Source: Mycolicibacter hiberniae
GTDB lineage: Bacteria > Actinomycetota > Actinomycetes > Mycobacteriales > Mycobacteriaceae
Direction: 5' to 3'
Assembly (NCBI RefSeq): GCF_010729485.1
Contig: NZ_AP022609.1
Coordinates: forward strand, 682,001 to 746,000
DNA: 64,000 bases
Shown here: positions 32,566 through 41,306 of the stretch, one piece after another
How positions within the stretch are numbered: the first letter of the stretch is position 1
Layout: each line of letters opens with the position of its first letter
Translations under genes and position numbers: made by a program
Notes under the pieces: model-generated
What the model saw: only the letters and a program-made list of their open reading frames with translations
Told to the model about the DNA's origin: nothing
Database searches by the model: none

Positions 32566-33654
32566 GTGCTGGACCTGCACTCCGACCCGATTTCCCTGAC
32601 CGCGGCACTGGTGGACATTCCCAGCGAGTCGCGGCACGAAGCGCGAATCGCCGACGAGGTCGAGGTCGCCCTGCGCGAGCAGACCCCCCGCTCGGCGGGC
32701 TTCGAGATCATCCGGGACGGCAACGCGGTGCTGGCCCGTACCCAGCTGGGGCGGCCGACACGCGTGCTGCTGGCCGGGCATCTGGACACCGTCCCAGTGG
32801 CCGGCAACCTGCCCAGCCGGCGGACCACCACCGACGACGAGGGGGACGTGCTGCACGGTTGCGGCACTGTCGACATGAAGGGCGGTGTCGCCGTCTTCCT
32901 GCACCTGGCCGCCACCATCACCGCACCCGCGCATGATCTGACCTGCGTGTTCTACGACTGCGAGGAGATCGAGGCGGCCGCCAACGGGCTGGGCCGAATC
33001 GAACGCAACCTGCCGGACTGGCTGACCGGCGATGTCGCGATCCTCGGCGAGCCGACCGGCGGCTACATCGAAGCCGGCTGCCAGGGCACGCTGCGGGTGG
33101 TGGTCAGCGCCACGGGCACCCGGGCGCATTCGGCGCGCTCCTGGCTGGGCGACAACGCCATCCACAAACTCGGGGCGGTGCTGGACCGTCTCGCCGCCTA
33201 CCAGCCGCGCAGCGTGGACATCGACGGCTGCGTCTACCGCGAGGGGCTGTCCGCGGTGCGCATCGACGGCGGGGTGGCCGGCAACGTCATTCCCGACGCG
33301 GCGGCCGTCACGGTGAACTTCCGCTTCGCGCCGGACCGCACCCCCGAACAGGCGCTGACCCATGTCCGCGAGGTGTTCGACGGCCTCGATGTCGGCGTCG
33401 AGCAGACCGATTCGGCGGCCGGCGCCCTGCCCGGGCTGACCGCGCCCGCTGCCGCGGCGCTGGTGGCCGCAGCCGGCGGGCGGGTGCGGGCCAAATACGG
33501 CTGGACCGACGTGTCCCGCTTCGCCGCCCGCGGCATTCCCGCGGTCAACTACGGTCCGGGCGACCCGAACCTGGCGCACCGGGTCGACGAGCGCGTGCCG
33601 GTGGACCAGATCAGCACCGTGGCCGCGATGCTGCGCGGCTACCTCAGCGCCTGA
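32566..33654 (+). CDS. dapE: Succinyl-diaminopimelate desuccinylase DapE
   Basis: 362 residues, M20 metallopeptidase family. It releases succinate from N-succinyl-LL-DAP. The metal ligands are seen in order: His in [10 protein letters not shown] (near 68), Asp in [10 protein letters not shown] (near 102), the Glu-Glu pair in YDCEEIE (catalytic Glu and ligand, near 135), Glu in ILGEPT and a terminal His in [10 protein letters not shown] lid/dimer domain lies between about 175 and 285. Its stop overlaps the convergent ATPase gene by 11 bp. Confidence 0.95.
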   Translation: MLDLHSDPISLTAALVDIPSESRHEARIADEVEVALREQTPRSAGFEIIRDGNAVLARTQLGRPTRVLLAGHLDTVPVAGNLPSRRTTTDDEGDVLHGCGTVDMKGGVAVFLHLAATITAPAHDLTCVFYDCEEIEAAANGLGRIERNLPDWLTGDVAILGEPTGGYIEAGCQGTLRVVVSATGTRAHSARSWLGDNAIHKLGAVLDRLAAYQPRSVDIDGCVYREGLSAVRIDGGVAGNVIPDAAAVTVNFRFAPDRTPEQALTHVREVFDGLDVGVEQTDSAAGALPGLTAPAAAALVAAAGGRVRAKYGWTDVSRFAARGIPAVNYGPGDPNLAHRVDERVPVDQISTVAAMLRGYLSA

Positions 33655-35665
33655 CCCGCTCCAGCGCCCCGCGGCCGAACGCGCAGTCGACTTCGCCGCA
33701 CAGCCGGGCCAGCGGATCGCCGGCCTGGGCATCGCCGAGCCGGGCGGCGACATCCCAGGCCTGCAGCGCAACCGCGGACTGCCCGGAGCGTTGCGCCATC
33801 CGGGCGCCCTCCCGCGCGGCCGCGATCGCGCCGTGCTGATCGCGCATGCCGGCCCGCTGCCAGGCGCGCGCCATGCCCAACTCCGGGGCGAACAGCGCCG
33901 ATTTGGTGCCGTGCCGGGACTCTGCCCGCCGCAACGCCTTTGCGGCGCCGGCGATGTCGGACTGCCGGGCCAGCGCGGTGGCCAGCAACGTCAGCGACAG
34001 CGGTCCCCACGAATACCCGGTGCGGTCCAGGGTGGCCGCGGCCGGCGCCAGTAGCGCCGCCGCGTCCGCGAACTCCTCGGCCGCGATCAGCACGACCGCC
34101 ACCAGGACCTCGCCGACGGCCCGGCCGGGCTGGGTCAGCTCGGCGAAATCGGTGAACTGCCAGGCCAGCTCACGGGCCTCGGCAAGGCGCTCGGCCATCA
34201 GCAGCGTGGTGATCTCGGCCAGTCCCACGGTGAACCGCAGCACGCCGGGATGCTCGGCGCCCAGCGCACGGGCCGCCAGCGGTCCGACGTCGTCGAATCG
34301 GCCGGCCCGCGCCGCGCACAGCGCGGCGGCGCTACCCGCCCAGGCCACCGCCATGTCGTCGGCGGCGGGATCGGCCAGGACCGTCGTGGCCAACTCGACG
34401 GCGCGGCCGATGTTTCCGGCGTTCATCGCGAAGGTGGCGCCGAGCGCATCGAGGGTGTCGCGTGGGCGCGGGCCGCTGACCCGGCCCCGCGTGGCAGCCA
34501 GAAACGCGGTCGCGCGTTCCGGTTCGCCCAGCATGAAGAACTGATTGGCGGCCCGCGGCAGCGCCCAGGCCATCAGGTCCGGTTCGTTCAGCGTGGCCGG
34601 GTCGACCGCCGCCAGCACCTCGTCGGCGTCGCGGCCGCGGCCCTGCCAGCCCAGCGCATGCGCCAGGGCCAACCGTGCCGGCAGCCCGCCCGAGTGCTCC
34701 AGTGCCACACGGGCCAATTTCTCGCCCAGCCGGGGATCGCCCAGCCGCATCGCCTGTTCGGCCGCATCCACCATCTGCGCGGCGGTCTGCGGGGTGTCAC
34801 TGTCGGCGGCCAGCGCCGCCAGCCGCAGCTGCTCGCCGACGAGGCGGCAGGGCGACGTGGTCAGCACACCGACCACCTGCGTGCGCCGCGCGCGGGCGCC
34901 GGCATCGCCCAGCGCGGCGAGCGCCCGCCGGGCGAACAGCGGGTGCGCGGTGTAGACGACGGGGTCGCATCCGTGGCCCCCGCGGACGCGGGTCTCCACG
35001 GCGCCGAGTTCCTCGGCTTGGCGGACCGCGTCGGCGCTGGTGAGGTTCTCCAGGTCGACCAAGGCCAGCGGCTCGCAGACCGCCAGGTAGTCCAGCACCG
35101 CACGCGCACCGGCGGGCAGCCCCGCCACGAAGGCGTCGATATCCTGGCCGGCCGTGTCCGCATCGCCGGCCGGGATGTCGATCCGGGGCAACAGGTTGTC
35201 GCTCCACAGCGCGGTGATCGGGGCCGCGGGAGAGCCGTCGGCGCGGCCGGTGACGATCATCCGGGCCGAGCCGGTCAACGCCAGTTGGTAGACCAGCGTG
35301 GCCGACAACAGGTCGAGCTGGTGAGCGTCGTCGATCACCAGCACCAGCTCGCCTTTGCCGTCGGCCAGTGATGCACGCGCCGCGCGCAGCAGTGCGGCGG
35401 GCTTGCCGATCTCGGACACCTCGACCAGATGGCTGAACGCGCCCAGCGGTACGCCGCGCTCGGTGGGGGTGCCGATCACCCAGCGCACCCGGGTGCCGGG
35501 GTGGCGCTGCGCGTAGTCTTCGGCGGCCAATCGGGCCAGGGTCGACTTGCCGCACCCGTCCGGACCGAGCACCACCGCACCGGCCCGGGCCCCGTCGTCG
35601 TCCAGCGCGGCGATGATCTGCTGCAAGGCAGCCGAATGCTCGGGGACGTTCCAGCGGATCGGCAT
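33644..35665 (-). CDS. AAA/STAND-like ATPase without an output DNA-binding domain (Rv1204c-like)
   Basis: 673 residues from ATG 35665. The N-terminal ATPase has Walker [10 protein letters not shown] (34-42) and Walker [12 protein letters not shown] (about 106-116). The rest is Ala-rich and alpha-helical with TPR-like pairs (for example [20 protein letters not shown]), as in LuxR-type LAL regulators, but the protein ends at GALERVRR with no C-terminal HTH. It is thus a signalling or scaffold ATPase rather than a complete LAL regulator. It is divergent from the LOG gene with overlapping promoters, a pair that is conserved in mycobacteria. Confidence 0.82.
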   Translation of the reverse strand: MPIRWNVPEHSAALQQIIAALDDDGARAGAVVLGPDGCGKSTLARLAAEDYAQRHPGTRVRWVIGTPTERGVPLGAFSHLVEVSEIGKPAALLRAARASLADGKGELVLVIDDAHQLDLLSATLVYQLALTGSARMIVTGRADGSPAAPITALWSDNLLPRIDIPAGDADTAGQDIDAFVAGLPAGARAVLDYLAVCEPLALVDLENLTSADAVRQAEELGAVETRVRGGHGCDPVVYTAHPLFARRALAALGDAGARARRTQVVGVLTTSPCRLVGEQLRLAALAADSDTPQTAAQMVDAAEQAMRLGDPRLGEKLARVALEHSGGLPARLALAHALGWQGRGRDADEVLAAVDPATLNEPDLMAWALPRAANQFFMLGEPERATAFLAATRGRVSGPRPRDTLDALGATFAMNAGNIGRAVELATTVLADPAADDMAVAWAGSAAALCAARAGRFDDVGPLAARALGAEHPGVLRFTVGLAEITTLLMAERLAEARELAWQFTDFAELTQPGRAVGEVLVAVVLIAAEEFADAAALLAPAAATLDRTGYSWGPLSLTLLATALARQSDIAGAAKALRRAESRHGTKSALFAPELGMARAWQRAGMRDQHGAIAAAREGARMAQRSGQSAVALQAWDVAARLGDAQAGDPLARLCGEVDCAFGRGALERVRR

Positions 35666-35673
35666 CGCCGGAG

Positions 35674-35679
35674 AGTTTA
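35674..35679 (-). promoter_or_regulatory. -10 box of the STAND-like ATPase gene, leaderless
   Basis: TAAACT on the minus strand, 8 nt, then ATG 35665. It overlaps the region where the LOG gene -35 should be. Confidence 0.5.
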
Positions 35680-35700
35680 CGGTCTGAGCCCAGTGCCCGA

Positions 35701-35706
35701 TAGCCT
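35701..35706 (+). promoter_or_regulatory. -10 box of the LOG gene, leaderless
   Basis: TAGCCT, 7 nt, then GTG 35714. Confidence 0.6.
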
Positions 35707-35713
35707 TTCGGTT

Positions 35714-36277
35714 GTGCGGTCGAGGCAATGGGCGGTGTGCGTTTACTGCGCGTCCGGCCCGCGCGATCCGGCGCTGCTGGCGCTGGCCGCCGAGGTCGGT
35801 GCGGCGGTCGCCCGACGCGGCTGGACGTTGGTGTGGGGAGGCGGCAACGTCTCGGCGATGGGTGCGCTCGCCGTGGCCGCCCGCGAGCACGGGGGACGGA
35901 CGGTCGGGGTGATCCCCAAGGCGCTGCTGCACCGCGAGGTGGCCGATGTCGACGCCGACGAGTTGATCGTCACCGAGACCATGCGTGAGCGCAAACAGGT
36001 GATGGACGACCGGGCGGACGTGTTCCTGACCCTGCCGGGCGGCATCGGCACGCTCGAAGAACTCTTCGAGACCTGGACCGCAGGGCAACTGGGGATGCAC
36101 GACAAGGCGGTGGTGGTGCTGGATCCCGACGGGCACTACGCCGGGCTCTGGACGTGGCTGGCCGGTCTGGTCGACGCGGGGTTCGTCAACCCGCAGGCGA
36201 TGCGCCGGCTGCTGGTGTTCGATGACGTAGAGGCGGCGCTCGATGCCTGTTCACCCGGTACCGCCGGTACCGATTAG
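35714..36277 (+). CDS. LOG-family cytokinin riboside 5'-monophosphate phosphoribohydrolase
   Basis: 187 residues, equal to M. tuberculosis Rv1205. The LOG motif PGGIGTLEELFE (near 114-125) and the nucleotide-binding LVWGGGNVSAMGALA and MRERKQVMDDRAD segments are complete. The family releases free cytokinin bases from their nucleoside monophosphates. In M. tuberculosis, Rv1205 is a Pup-proteasome substrate whose build-up produces cytokinin breakdown aldehydes that increase NO sensitivity; the same role is probable here. Confidence 0.92.
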   Translation: MRSRQWAVCVYCASGPRDPALLALAAEVGAAVARRGWTLVWGGGNVSAMGALAVAAREHGGRTVGVIPKALLHREVADVDADELIVTETMRERKQVMDDRADVFLTLPGGIGTLEELFETWTAGQLGMHDKAVVVLDPDGHYAGLWTWLAGLVDAGFVNPQAMRRLLVFDDVEAALDACSPGTAGTD

Positions 36278-36326
36278 GCTGCTGCTTCGTCAGTCGACCC
36301 CACCGACCGCGAATTGAGGCGATAAC

Positions 36327-38108
36327 GTGTCCGACCACGACTCCGGCACCGTCACCCGGGTGGGGCTGTTCGACGTGGTGGCCCGCACACCGCATCTGCT
36401 GGCCGACGCGCCGACCATCCTTCGCGGGCTGTGGACCGGACTGCGGGCCCGGCCCACCTCCAAGGCGTCGATCGGCAAGGTCTTCCAGGACCGCGCGGCC
36501 CAGTGGGGCGACCGCGTGTTCATCCGATTCGGCGACCAGCGACTGACCTACCGCGAAGCCAACAAGACAGTCAACCGCTACGCCGCGGTACTGGCCGCAC
36601 GCGGCGTCGGCCACGGCGATGTCGTGGGGATCATGCTGCGCAACGGCCCCGACGCGGTGCTGATGATGCTGGCCGTCGCCAAATGCGGCGGGGTCGCCGG
36701 CATGCTCAACTACCACCAGCGCGGCGATGTGCTCGCCCACAGTCTGGGGGTGCTGAAGTCCACCCTGCTGGTCGCGGAGGCCGACCTGGTCGACGCCGTC
36801 AAGGACAGCGGCGTCCCCGACGAGCCGGTGACCATCGAGGAATTCCGGCGGCTGGCCGCCACCGCACCGGACGGCAACCCCGCCTCGGTCAACGCGGTAC
36901 TGGCCAAGGACACCGCGTTCTACATCTTCACCTCCGGCACCACCGGCTACCCCAAGGCCAGCGTGATGACGCACTACCGCTGGTTGCGCGCCCTGGCGAC
37001 ATTCGGCGCCATCGGGCTGCGGCTGCGCGGCAGCGACACCCTGTACTGCTGCCTGCCGCTCTACCACAACAACGCGCTGACCGTCGCGGTGTCCTCGGTG
37101 CTCAACGCCGGTGCCACCCTAGCCCTGGGCCGCTCGTTCTCGGCCTCGCGGTTCTGGGACGAGGTGATCGCCGTAGACGCCACCGCCTTCGTCTACATCG
37201 GCGAGCTGTGCCGGTACCTGCTCAATCAGCCCCCGAAGCCGACCGACCGTGCCCACAAGGTGCGGGTGATCGCCGGCAACGGACTGCGGCCGGAGATCTG
37301 GGACGAATTCACCCAACGTTTCGGCATCAAGCGGGTCTGCGAGTTCTACGCCGCCAGCGAGAGCAACAGCGCGTTCCTCAACGTGTTCAACGTGCCCCGC
37401 AGCACGGGCGTGTACCCACTGCGCCTGGCCTACGTGCACTATGACGCCGACACCGGGCTGCCGCTGCGCGGCGACGACGGCCGCGTGCAGCGGGTGCCGG
37501 CGGGGCAGCCCGGGCTGTTGCTGAGCCCGGTGAACCGATTCTCACCCTTCGACGGCTACACCGACCCGGAGGCCAACGAGAAGAAGCTGGTACGCGACGC
37601 CTTCCGCGACGGCGACTGCTGGTTCAACACCGGCGACCTGATGCGCCCCCAGGGGATGGGGCACGCCGCTTTCGTCGACCGGCTCGGCGACACCTTCCGG
37701 TGGAAAGGCGAGAACGTCGCCACCACCCAGGTCGAGGCGGCGCTGGGCGCCGACGAGGCGATCGAGGAGTGCGCCGTCTACGGCGTGGAGGTGCCCGGCA
37801 CCGGTGGCCGCGCCGGGATGGCAGCGGTCAAACTTCGCGACGGCGCGCAGTTCGACGGACCGGGGCTGGCCGCGTCGCTCTATGACCAGCTGCCCTCCTA
37901 TGCGGTGCCGCTGTTCGTGCGGGTGGTCCCGTCGCTGGCCCACACCACCACGTTCAAGAGCCGCAAGGTCGAACTGCGCGAGCAGGGCTACGGCGGCGGA
38001 GACATCGAGGACCCGCTGTACGTGCTCGCCGGGCGCAACGAGGGCTACGTCCCCTACTACGCCGACTACCCCGGCGAAGTAGCCGCCGGCAAGCGACCGC
38101 AGGGCTGA
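36327..38108 (+). CDS. fadD6: FadD6-like very-long-chain acyl-CoA synthetase (FATP type)
   Basis: 593 residues (M. tuberculosis 597). The AMP motif is YIFTSGTTGYPKASVMTH (near 195-212); later motifs are EFYAASESN, FNTGDLMRPQG and DRLGDTFRWKGENVATTQVE, the last being the FATP/VLACS signature. The enzyme activates long-chain fatty acids for lipid synthesis or storage and is membrane-associated in homologues; no clear transmembrane segment is seen. It starts at GTG 36327 following AGGCGATAAC. It lies 38 bp before folP2 on the same strand. Confidence 0.93.
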   Translation: MSDHDSGTVTRVGLFDVVARTPHLLADAPTILRGLWTGLRARPTSKASIGKVFQDRAAQWGDRVFIRFGDQRLTYREANKTVNRYAAVLAARGVGHGDVVGIMLRNGPDAVLMMLAVAKCGGVAGMLNYHQRGDVLAHSLGVLKSTLLVAEADLVDAVKDSGVPDEPVTIEEFRRLAATAPDGNPASVNAVLAKDTAFYIFTSGTTGYPKASVMTHYRWLRALATFGAIGLRLRGSDTLYCCLPLYHNNALTVAVSSVLNAGATLALGRSFSASRFWDEVIAVDATAFVYIGELCRYLLNQPPKPTDRAHKVRVIAGNGLRPEIWDEFTQRFGIKRVCEFYAASESNSAFLNVFNVPRSTGVYPLRLAYVHYDADTGLPLRGDDGRVQRVPAGQPGLLLSPVNRFSPFDGYTDPEANEKKLVRDAFRDGDCWFNTGDLMRPQGMGHAAFVDRLGDTFRWKGENVATTQVEAALGADEAIEECAVYGVEVPGTGGRAGMAAVKLRDGAQFDGPGLAASLYDQLPSYAVPLFVRVVPSLAHTTTFKSRKVELREQGYGGGDIEDPLYVLAGRNEGYVPYYADYPGEVAAGKRPQG

Positions 38109-38146
38109 CCGAGGAGGGGCCAAGCCCCACCGGGCACCATAGACAG

Positions 38147-39022
38147 GTGCACACCTATTTCTGCGGACGCCCGGTGGCGGCCGATCGTGCGCTCATCATG
38201 GCGATCATCAACCGCACCCCGGACTCCTTCTACGACGCGGGCGCCACGTTCACCGACGAGGCGGCCAAAGACGCGGTGCACCGCGCCGTCGCCGAGGGCG
38301 CCGATGTCATCGATGTCGGCGGAGTCAAAGCCGGACCGGGCCAGCCCGTGGACGCCGACGCCGAGACCGCCCGGGTGGTCCCGTTCATCGAGTGGCTGCG
38401 CGGCGCCTACCCCGACCAACTGATCAGCGTGGACACCTGGCGGGCGGAGGTGGCCAAACGCGCCTGTGCGGCCGGTGCCGACCTGATCAACGACACCTGG
38501 GGCGGGATCGACCCCGGCCTGCCTGCGGTGGCCGCCGAATTCGGGGCGGGGCTGGTCTGCTCCCACACCGGCGGGGCCCAACCGCGTACCCGCCCCTTCC
38601 GGGTCAGCTACGGCACGCAGGTCGACGGGGTGGTGACAGCGGTGATCGACGAGGTCACCGCGGCCGCCGAGGCAGCGGTGGCGGCCGGGGTGGCCCGCGA
38701 GCGGATTGTGATCGATCCCACCCACGATTTCGGCAAGAACACCTTTCACGGGCTAGCGTTGCTGCGACACACGGAGGACTTGGTCGGCACCGGGTGGCCG
38801 GTGCTGATGGCGCTCTCCAACAAAGATTTCATCGGGGAGACTCTTGGTGTGGGTCTCACCGAGCGTCTCGACGGAACATTGGCGGCCACCGCATGGGCGG
38901 CGGCCGCCGGAGCCCGGATGTTTCGGGTTCACGAGGTCGGGCCTACCCGGCGCGTCCTGGAGATGGTGGCATCGATCCAGGGTCTCCGGGCACCGACCCG
39001 CACAGTAAGGGGATTGGCATGA
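38147..39022 (+). CDS. folP2: FolP2, dihydropteroate synthase homologue
   Basis: 291 residues. The DHPS TIM barrel is recognisable (IMAIINRTPDSFYDAG for the first loop; VIDVGGVKAGPGQ, SVDTWRAEVAKRACAAGADL, DPTHDFGKNTFHG), but the key sites differ from true FolP: the DVGGESTRPG loop is DVGGVKAGPG, and the HMR-type segment is SHTGGAQPRTRP. M. tuberculosis FolP2 has been reported to lack DHPS activity, in line with this. It is in an operon with gpgS, which suggests a link to glucosylglycerate/MGLP metabolism rather than folate. Confidence 0.9.
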   Translation: MHTYFCGRPVAADRALIMAIINRTPDSFYDAGATFTDEAAKDAVHRAVAEGADVIDVGGVKAGPGQPVDADAETARVVPFIEWLRGAYPDQLISVDTWRAEVAKRACAAGADLINDTWGGIDPGLPAVAAEFGAGLVCSHTGGAQPRTRPFRVSYGTQVDGVVTAVIDEVTAAAEAAVAAGVARERIVIDPTHDFGKNTFHGLALLRHTEDLVGTGWPVLMALSNKDFIGETLGVGLTERLDGTLAATAWAAAAGARMFRVHEVGPTRRVLEMVASIQGLRAPTRTVRGLA

Positions 39023-39072
39023 CCGCCGGCGGCGACGCAGCGCGAAGCGATGCTCAGGAGTGGCGCAAATGA
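39019..39072 (+). CDS. 17-residue ORF bridging folP2 and gpgS
   Basis: ATG 39019 overlaps the folP2 stop (ATGA, 39019-39022) and the ORF ends at TGA 39070-39072, which overlaps the gpgS ATG at 39069 (ATGA again). The peptide is MTAGGDAARSDAQEWRK. It contains the AGGAG Shine-Dalgarno of gpgS. The double junction would pass ribosomes from folP2 into gpgS. Alternatively it is the remnant of a longer gpgS N-terminus that has shifted frame. Confidence 0.5.
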   Translation: MTAGGDAARSDAQEWRK

Positions 39073-40016
39073 CCGAGCTGGTCTCAGCGCCGGGCGACAC
39101 CCGGATGTCCGGGCGTACCTGGACGCGGCCGCAGTGGACGGTGGCTGAGCTGCTGGCGGCCAAGGCCGAGACGGGTCGCAGCATCTCGGTGGTGCTGCCG
39201 GCCCTGAACGAGCAGGCGACCATCGAGTCGGTCATCGACAGCATCACGCCTCTGGTCGACAACCTGGTCGACGAACTGATCGTGCTGGACTCCGGTTCCA
39301 CCGACGACACCGAGATCCGGTCCATCGCCGCCGGCGCTCGCGTCGTCAGCCGCGAACAGGCCGTTCCCGAAGTGCCCCCGCAGCCCGGCAAGGGGGAGGC
39401 CCTCTGGCGGTCGCTGGCCGCCACCAGCGGCGACATCGTGGTGTTCGTGGACTCCGACCTGATCGATCCCGACCCGATGTTCGTGCCGCACCTGGTCGGG
39501 CCGCTGCTCACCGCTGACGGGGTCCACCTGGTCAAGGGCTTCTACCGGCGGCCGCTGAAGGTCAACGGCACCGAGGACGCCACCGGCGGGGGCCGGGTCA
39601 CCGAGCTGGTGGCCCGACCGCTGCTGACCGCGCTGCGGCCCGACCTGGGCGCGGTGCTGCAACCGTTGGGCGGGGAGTACGCGGGCACTCGCGAGCTGCT
39701 GGCATCGGTTCCGTTCGCCCCCGGCTACGGGGTGGAGATCGGCCTTTTGATCGACACCTACGATCGGCTGGGCTTGGAGGCGATCGCCCAGGTCAACCTG
39801 GGTGTGCGGGCCCATCGCAACCGCCCGTTGGCGGAATTGGCCGTGATGAGCCGCCAAGTCGTCGCCACCTTGCTGTCGCGCTGCGGCGTCCCGGACTCCG
39901 GGGTGGGACTGACCCAGTTCTTCGCCGACGGCCCGGACGGTATGGACTACCTGCCGCAGACCACGCCGCTGTCGCTGGTGGACCGGCCGCCGATGAACAC
40001 CCTGCGTCAGCGTTGA
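39069..40016 (+). CDS. gpgS: Glucosyl-3-phosphoglycerate synthase GpgS (GT81)
   Basis: 315 residues from ATG 39069, chosen because AGGAG lies 8 nt upstream; M. tuberculosis GpgS has 324 with a longer N-terminus. It transfers glucose from UDP-/ADP-glucose to 3-phosphoglycerate, the first step to methylglucose lipopolysaccharide. The GT-A motifs are VVLPALNEQATIESV (nucleotide-binding), the DxD-type VDSDLID, and the acceptor/loop region GGEYAGTRELL and PFAPGYGVEIGLLIDTYDRLGL. Both the folP2 and GpgS reading frames are tied together by the 17-codon ORF. Confidence 0.94.
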   Translation: MTELVSAPGDTRMSGRTWTRPQWTVAELLAAKAETGRSISVVLPALNEQATIESVIDSITPLVDNLVDELIVLDSGSTDDTEIRSIAAGARVVSREQAVPEVPPQPGKGEALWRSLAATSGDIVVFVDSDLIDPDPMFVPHLVGPLLTADGVHLVKGFYRRPLKVNGTEDATGGGRVTELVARPLLTALRPDLGAVLQPLGGEYAGTRELLASVPFAPGYGVEIGLLIDTYDRLGLEAIAQVNLGVRAHRNRPLAELAVMSRQVVATLLSRCGVPDSGVGLTQFFADGPDGMDYLPQTTPLSLVDRPPMNTLRQR

Positions 40017-40074
40017 CCTTGACCTGAGGGGAATCGCCGGCAACGCCGGTCGCCGATGAGGCACTATCGATGCC

Positions 40075-40386
40075 GTGACACTGGTGTTGCTCTACCTCGT
40101 TGTGCTCGTGCTGATCGCGCTGTTGCTGTTCGGCGTCGCCAGCACGCTGTTCGGCCGGGGTGAACCGCTGCCCCCGCTGCCGCGGGCGACGACGGCCACC
40201 ATGCTGCCGGCATCGGGCGTCACCGGCGCCGATGTCGAGGCGGTGAAGTTCTCCCAGGTGCTGCGGGGTTACAACACTGCCGAAGTCGACTGGGTGCTGG
40301 AACGCCTCGGCGCCGAGCTCGACCAACTGCGCGGTCAGCTTGCCGCGGCCCAGGCGGCCGCTGCGGACGCGCCGGAGCCACGTTGA
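40075..40386 (+). CDS. Single-pass membrane protein with a DivIVA-like domain
   Basis: 103 residues from GTG 40075. An N-terminal membrane helix (VLLYLVVLVLIALLLFGVAS) is followed by a linker and the segment VEAVKFSQVLRGYNTAEVDW...VLERLGAELDQLRGQL, which matches the DivIVA N-domain (F-x-x-x-L-RGY-x-x-x-EVD). Counterpart of Rv1209. It probably sits at the membrane with Wag31-like curvature sensing or as an adaptor for polar growth. Its TGA overlaps a TTG start of tag. Confidence 0.85.
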   Translation: MTLVLLYLVVLVLIALLLFGVASTLFGRGEPLPPLPRATTATMLPASGVTGADVEAVKFSQVLRGYNTAEVDWVLERLGAELDQLRGQLAAAQAAAADAPEPR

Positions 40387-40958
40387 GCCCGGTGCCCCAC
40401 GACGACCGGGTCCGGTGCGGCTGGGTCGACATCGCGTCGCAGCTCTACCGCGACTACCACGATCAGGAGTGGGGCCGCCCGGTGCGCGAGCCGACGGCGC
40501 TGTTCGAGCGGATCAGCCTGGAAGCCTTCCAGAGCGGACTGTCGTGGCTGGTGATTCTGCGCAAGCGGGAGAACTTCCGGCGCGCGTTCGCCGATTTCGA
40601 CGTGGAGACCATCGCGCGGTTCACCGACGCCGACGTGGCCCGGCTGATGGACGACGCCGGCATCGTGCGCAACCGGGCCAAGATCGAGGCGACGATCGCC
40701 AACGCGCGGGCGACCATTGCCCTGGGATCGACCGATCTGGTGGACCTGCTGTGGTCGTTCGCGCCGCCGGCACGGCCACGGCCGGCCGACTTGTCGGCAA
40801 TTCCGGCGGTCACGCCGGAATCGACGGCGATGGCACGCGAATTGAAGCGGCGCGGCTTCCGATTCGTGGGACCCACTACCGCGTATGCGTTGATGCAGGC
40901 CACCGGCATGGTGGACGACCACGTCCGGGCATGTTGGGTGCCACCGGTAAGCGTTTAG
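40383..40958 (+). CDS. tag: DNA-3-methyladenine glycosylase I (Tag)
   Basis: 191 residues from TTG 40383 (TTGA overlap with the preceding gene); a GTG at 40392 is an alternative. The fold-specific motifs are RCGWVDIASQLYRDYHDQEW (near 10-29; the Cys and His17-type residues bind zinc in Tag), EAFQSGLSWLVILRKRENFR, NRAKIEATIANAR and a C-terminal KRRGFRFVGPTTAYALMQATGMVDDH with the second zinc-binding His/Cys set. It removes 3-methyladenine from alkylated DNA. Counterpart of Rv1210. Confidence 0.93.
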   Translation: MSPVPHDDRVRCGWVDIASQLYRDYHDQEWGRPVREPTALFERISLEAFQSGLSWLVILRKRENFRRAFADFDVETIARFTDADVARLMDDAGIVRNRAKIEATIANARATIALGSTDLVDLLWSFAPPARPRPADLSAIPAVTPESTAMARELKRRGFRFVGPTTAYALMQATGMVDDHVRACWVPPVSV

Positions 40959-40964
40959 ATCCAC

Positions 40965-40970
40965 TAAAAT
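40965..40970 (+). promoter_or_regulatory. -10-like box TAAAAT after tag
   Basis: TAAAAT lies 7 nt after the tag stop and would start a transcript with a leader of about 150 nt before the DUF3117 ATG. No convincing -35 was found. Confidence 0.35.
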
Positions 40971-41026
40971 GCACTTCGGAATCGGGTCTTGTGCACGCGC
41001 CATCTTCGATAGGGGAGAATGGCAGA

Positions 41027-41137
41027 GTGAATTTGCAGTTCGACGCCGGATGCTGCGGCTGCCGTGCACACCCGGCGCAGAACATGGGCACGGCCTGCGG
41101 GCTGGTACCTGGAGGGAGCACTCGATGGCGGCGATGA
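41027..41137 (+). CDS. Cys-rich 36-residue upstream ORF
   Basis: GTG 41027 to TGA 41137 encodes a peptide starting MNLQFDAGCCGCRAHPAQNM, with Cys9-Cys10-x-Cys12 and one more Cys. GAGAAT lies 6 nt before the GTG, the spacing of leaderless genes. The ORF runs over the Shine-Dalgarno and start codon of the DUF3117 gene and ends 13 nt inside it in another frame. Consecutive Cys codons in a short upstream ORF are the hallmark of cysteine-responsive attenuators described in mycobacteria. A functional Cys-rich (metal-binding) peptide is the alternative. Confidence 0.5.
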   Translation: MNLQFDAGCCGCRAHPAQNMGTACGLVPGGSTRWRR

Positions 41138-41292
41138 AGCCCCGGACCGGTGACGGTCCGTTGGAAGCGACCAAAGAGGGGCGCGGCATCGTGATGCGAG
41201 TACCGCTTGAGGGCGGTGGACGACTGGTCGTCGAGTTGACTCCCGATGAGGCCGCCGCGCTCGGCGACGAGCTCAAAGCGGTCACCAGCTAA
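41125..41292 (+). CDS. Small DUF3117 protein (Rv1211-like)
   Basis: 55 residues from ATG 41125 after GGAGGGAGC. The sequence starts MAAMKPRTGDGPLEATKEGR and continues with IVMRVPLEGGGRLVVELTPDEAAALGDEL. It is a very highly conserved small actinobacterial protein of unknown function, apparently a beta-hairpin followed by one helix. The M. tuberculosis gene is annotated with an N-terminal extension; here that would need to read through the leader, and the strong Shine-Dalgarno points to ATG 41125. Confidence 0.9.
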   Translation: MAAMKPRTGDGPLEATKEGRGIVMRVPLEGGGRLVVELTPDEAAALGDELKAVTS

Positions 41293-41306
41293 CAGATCAA
41301 GCGAGG

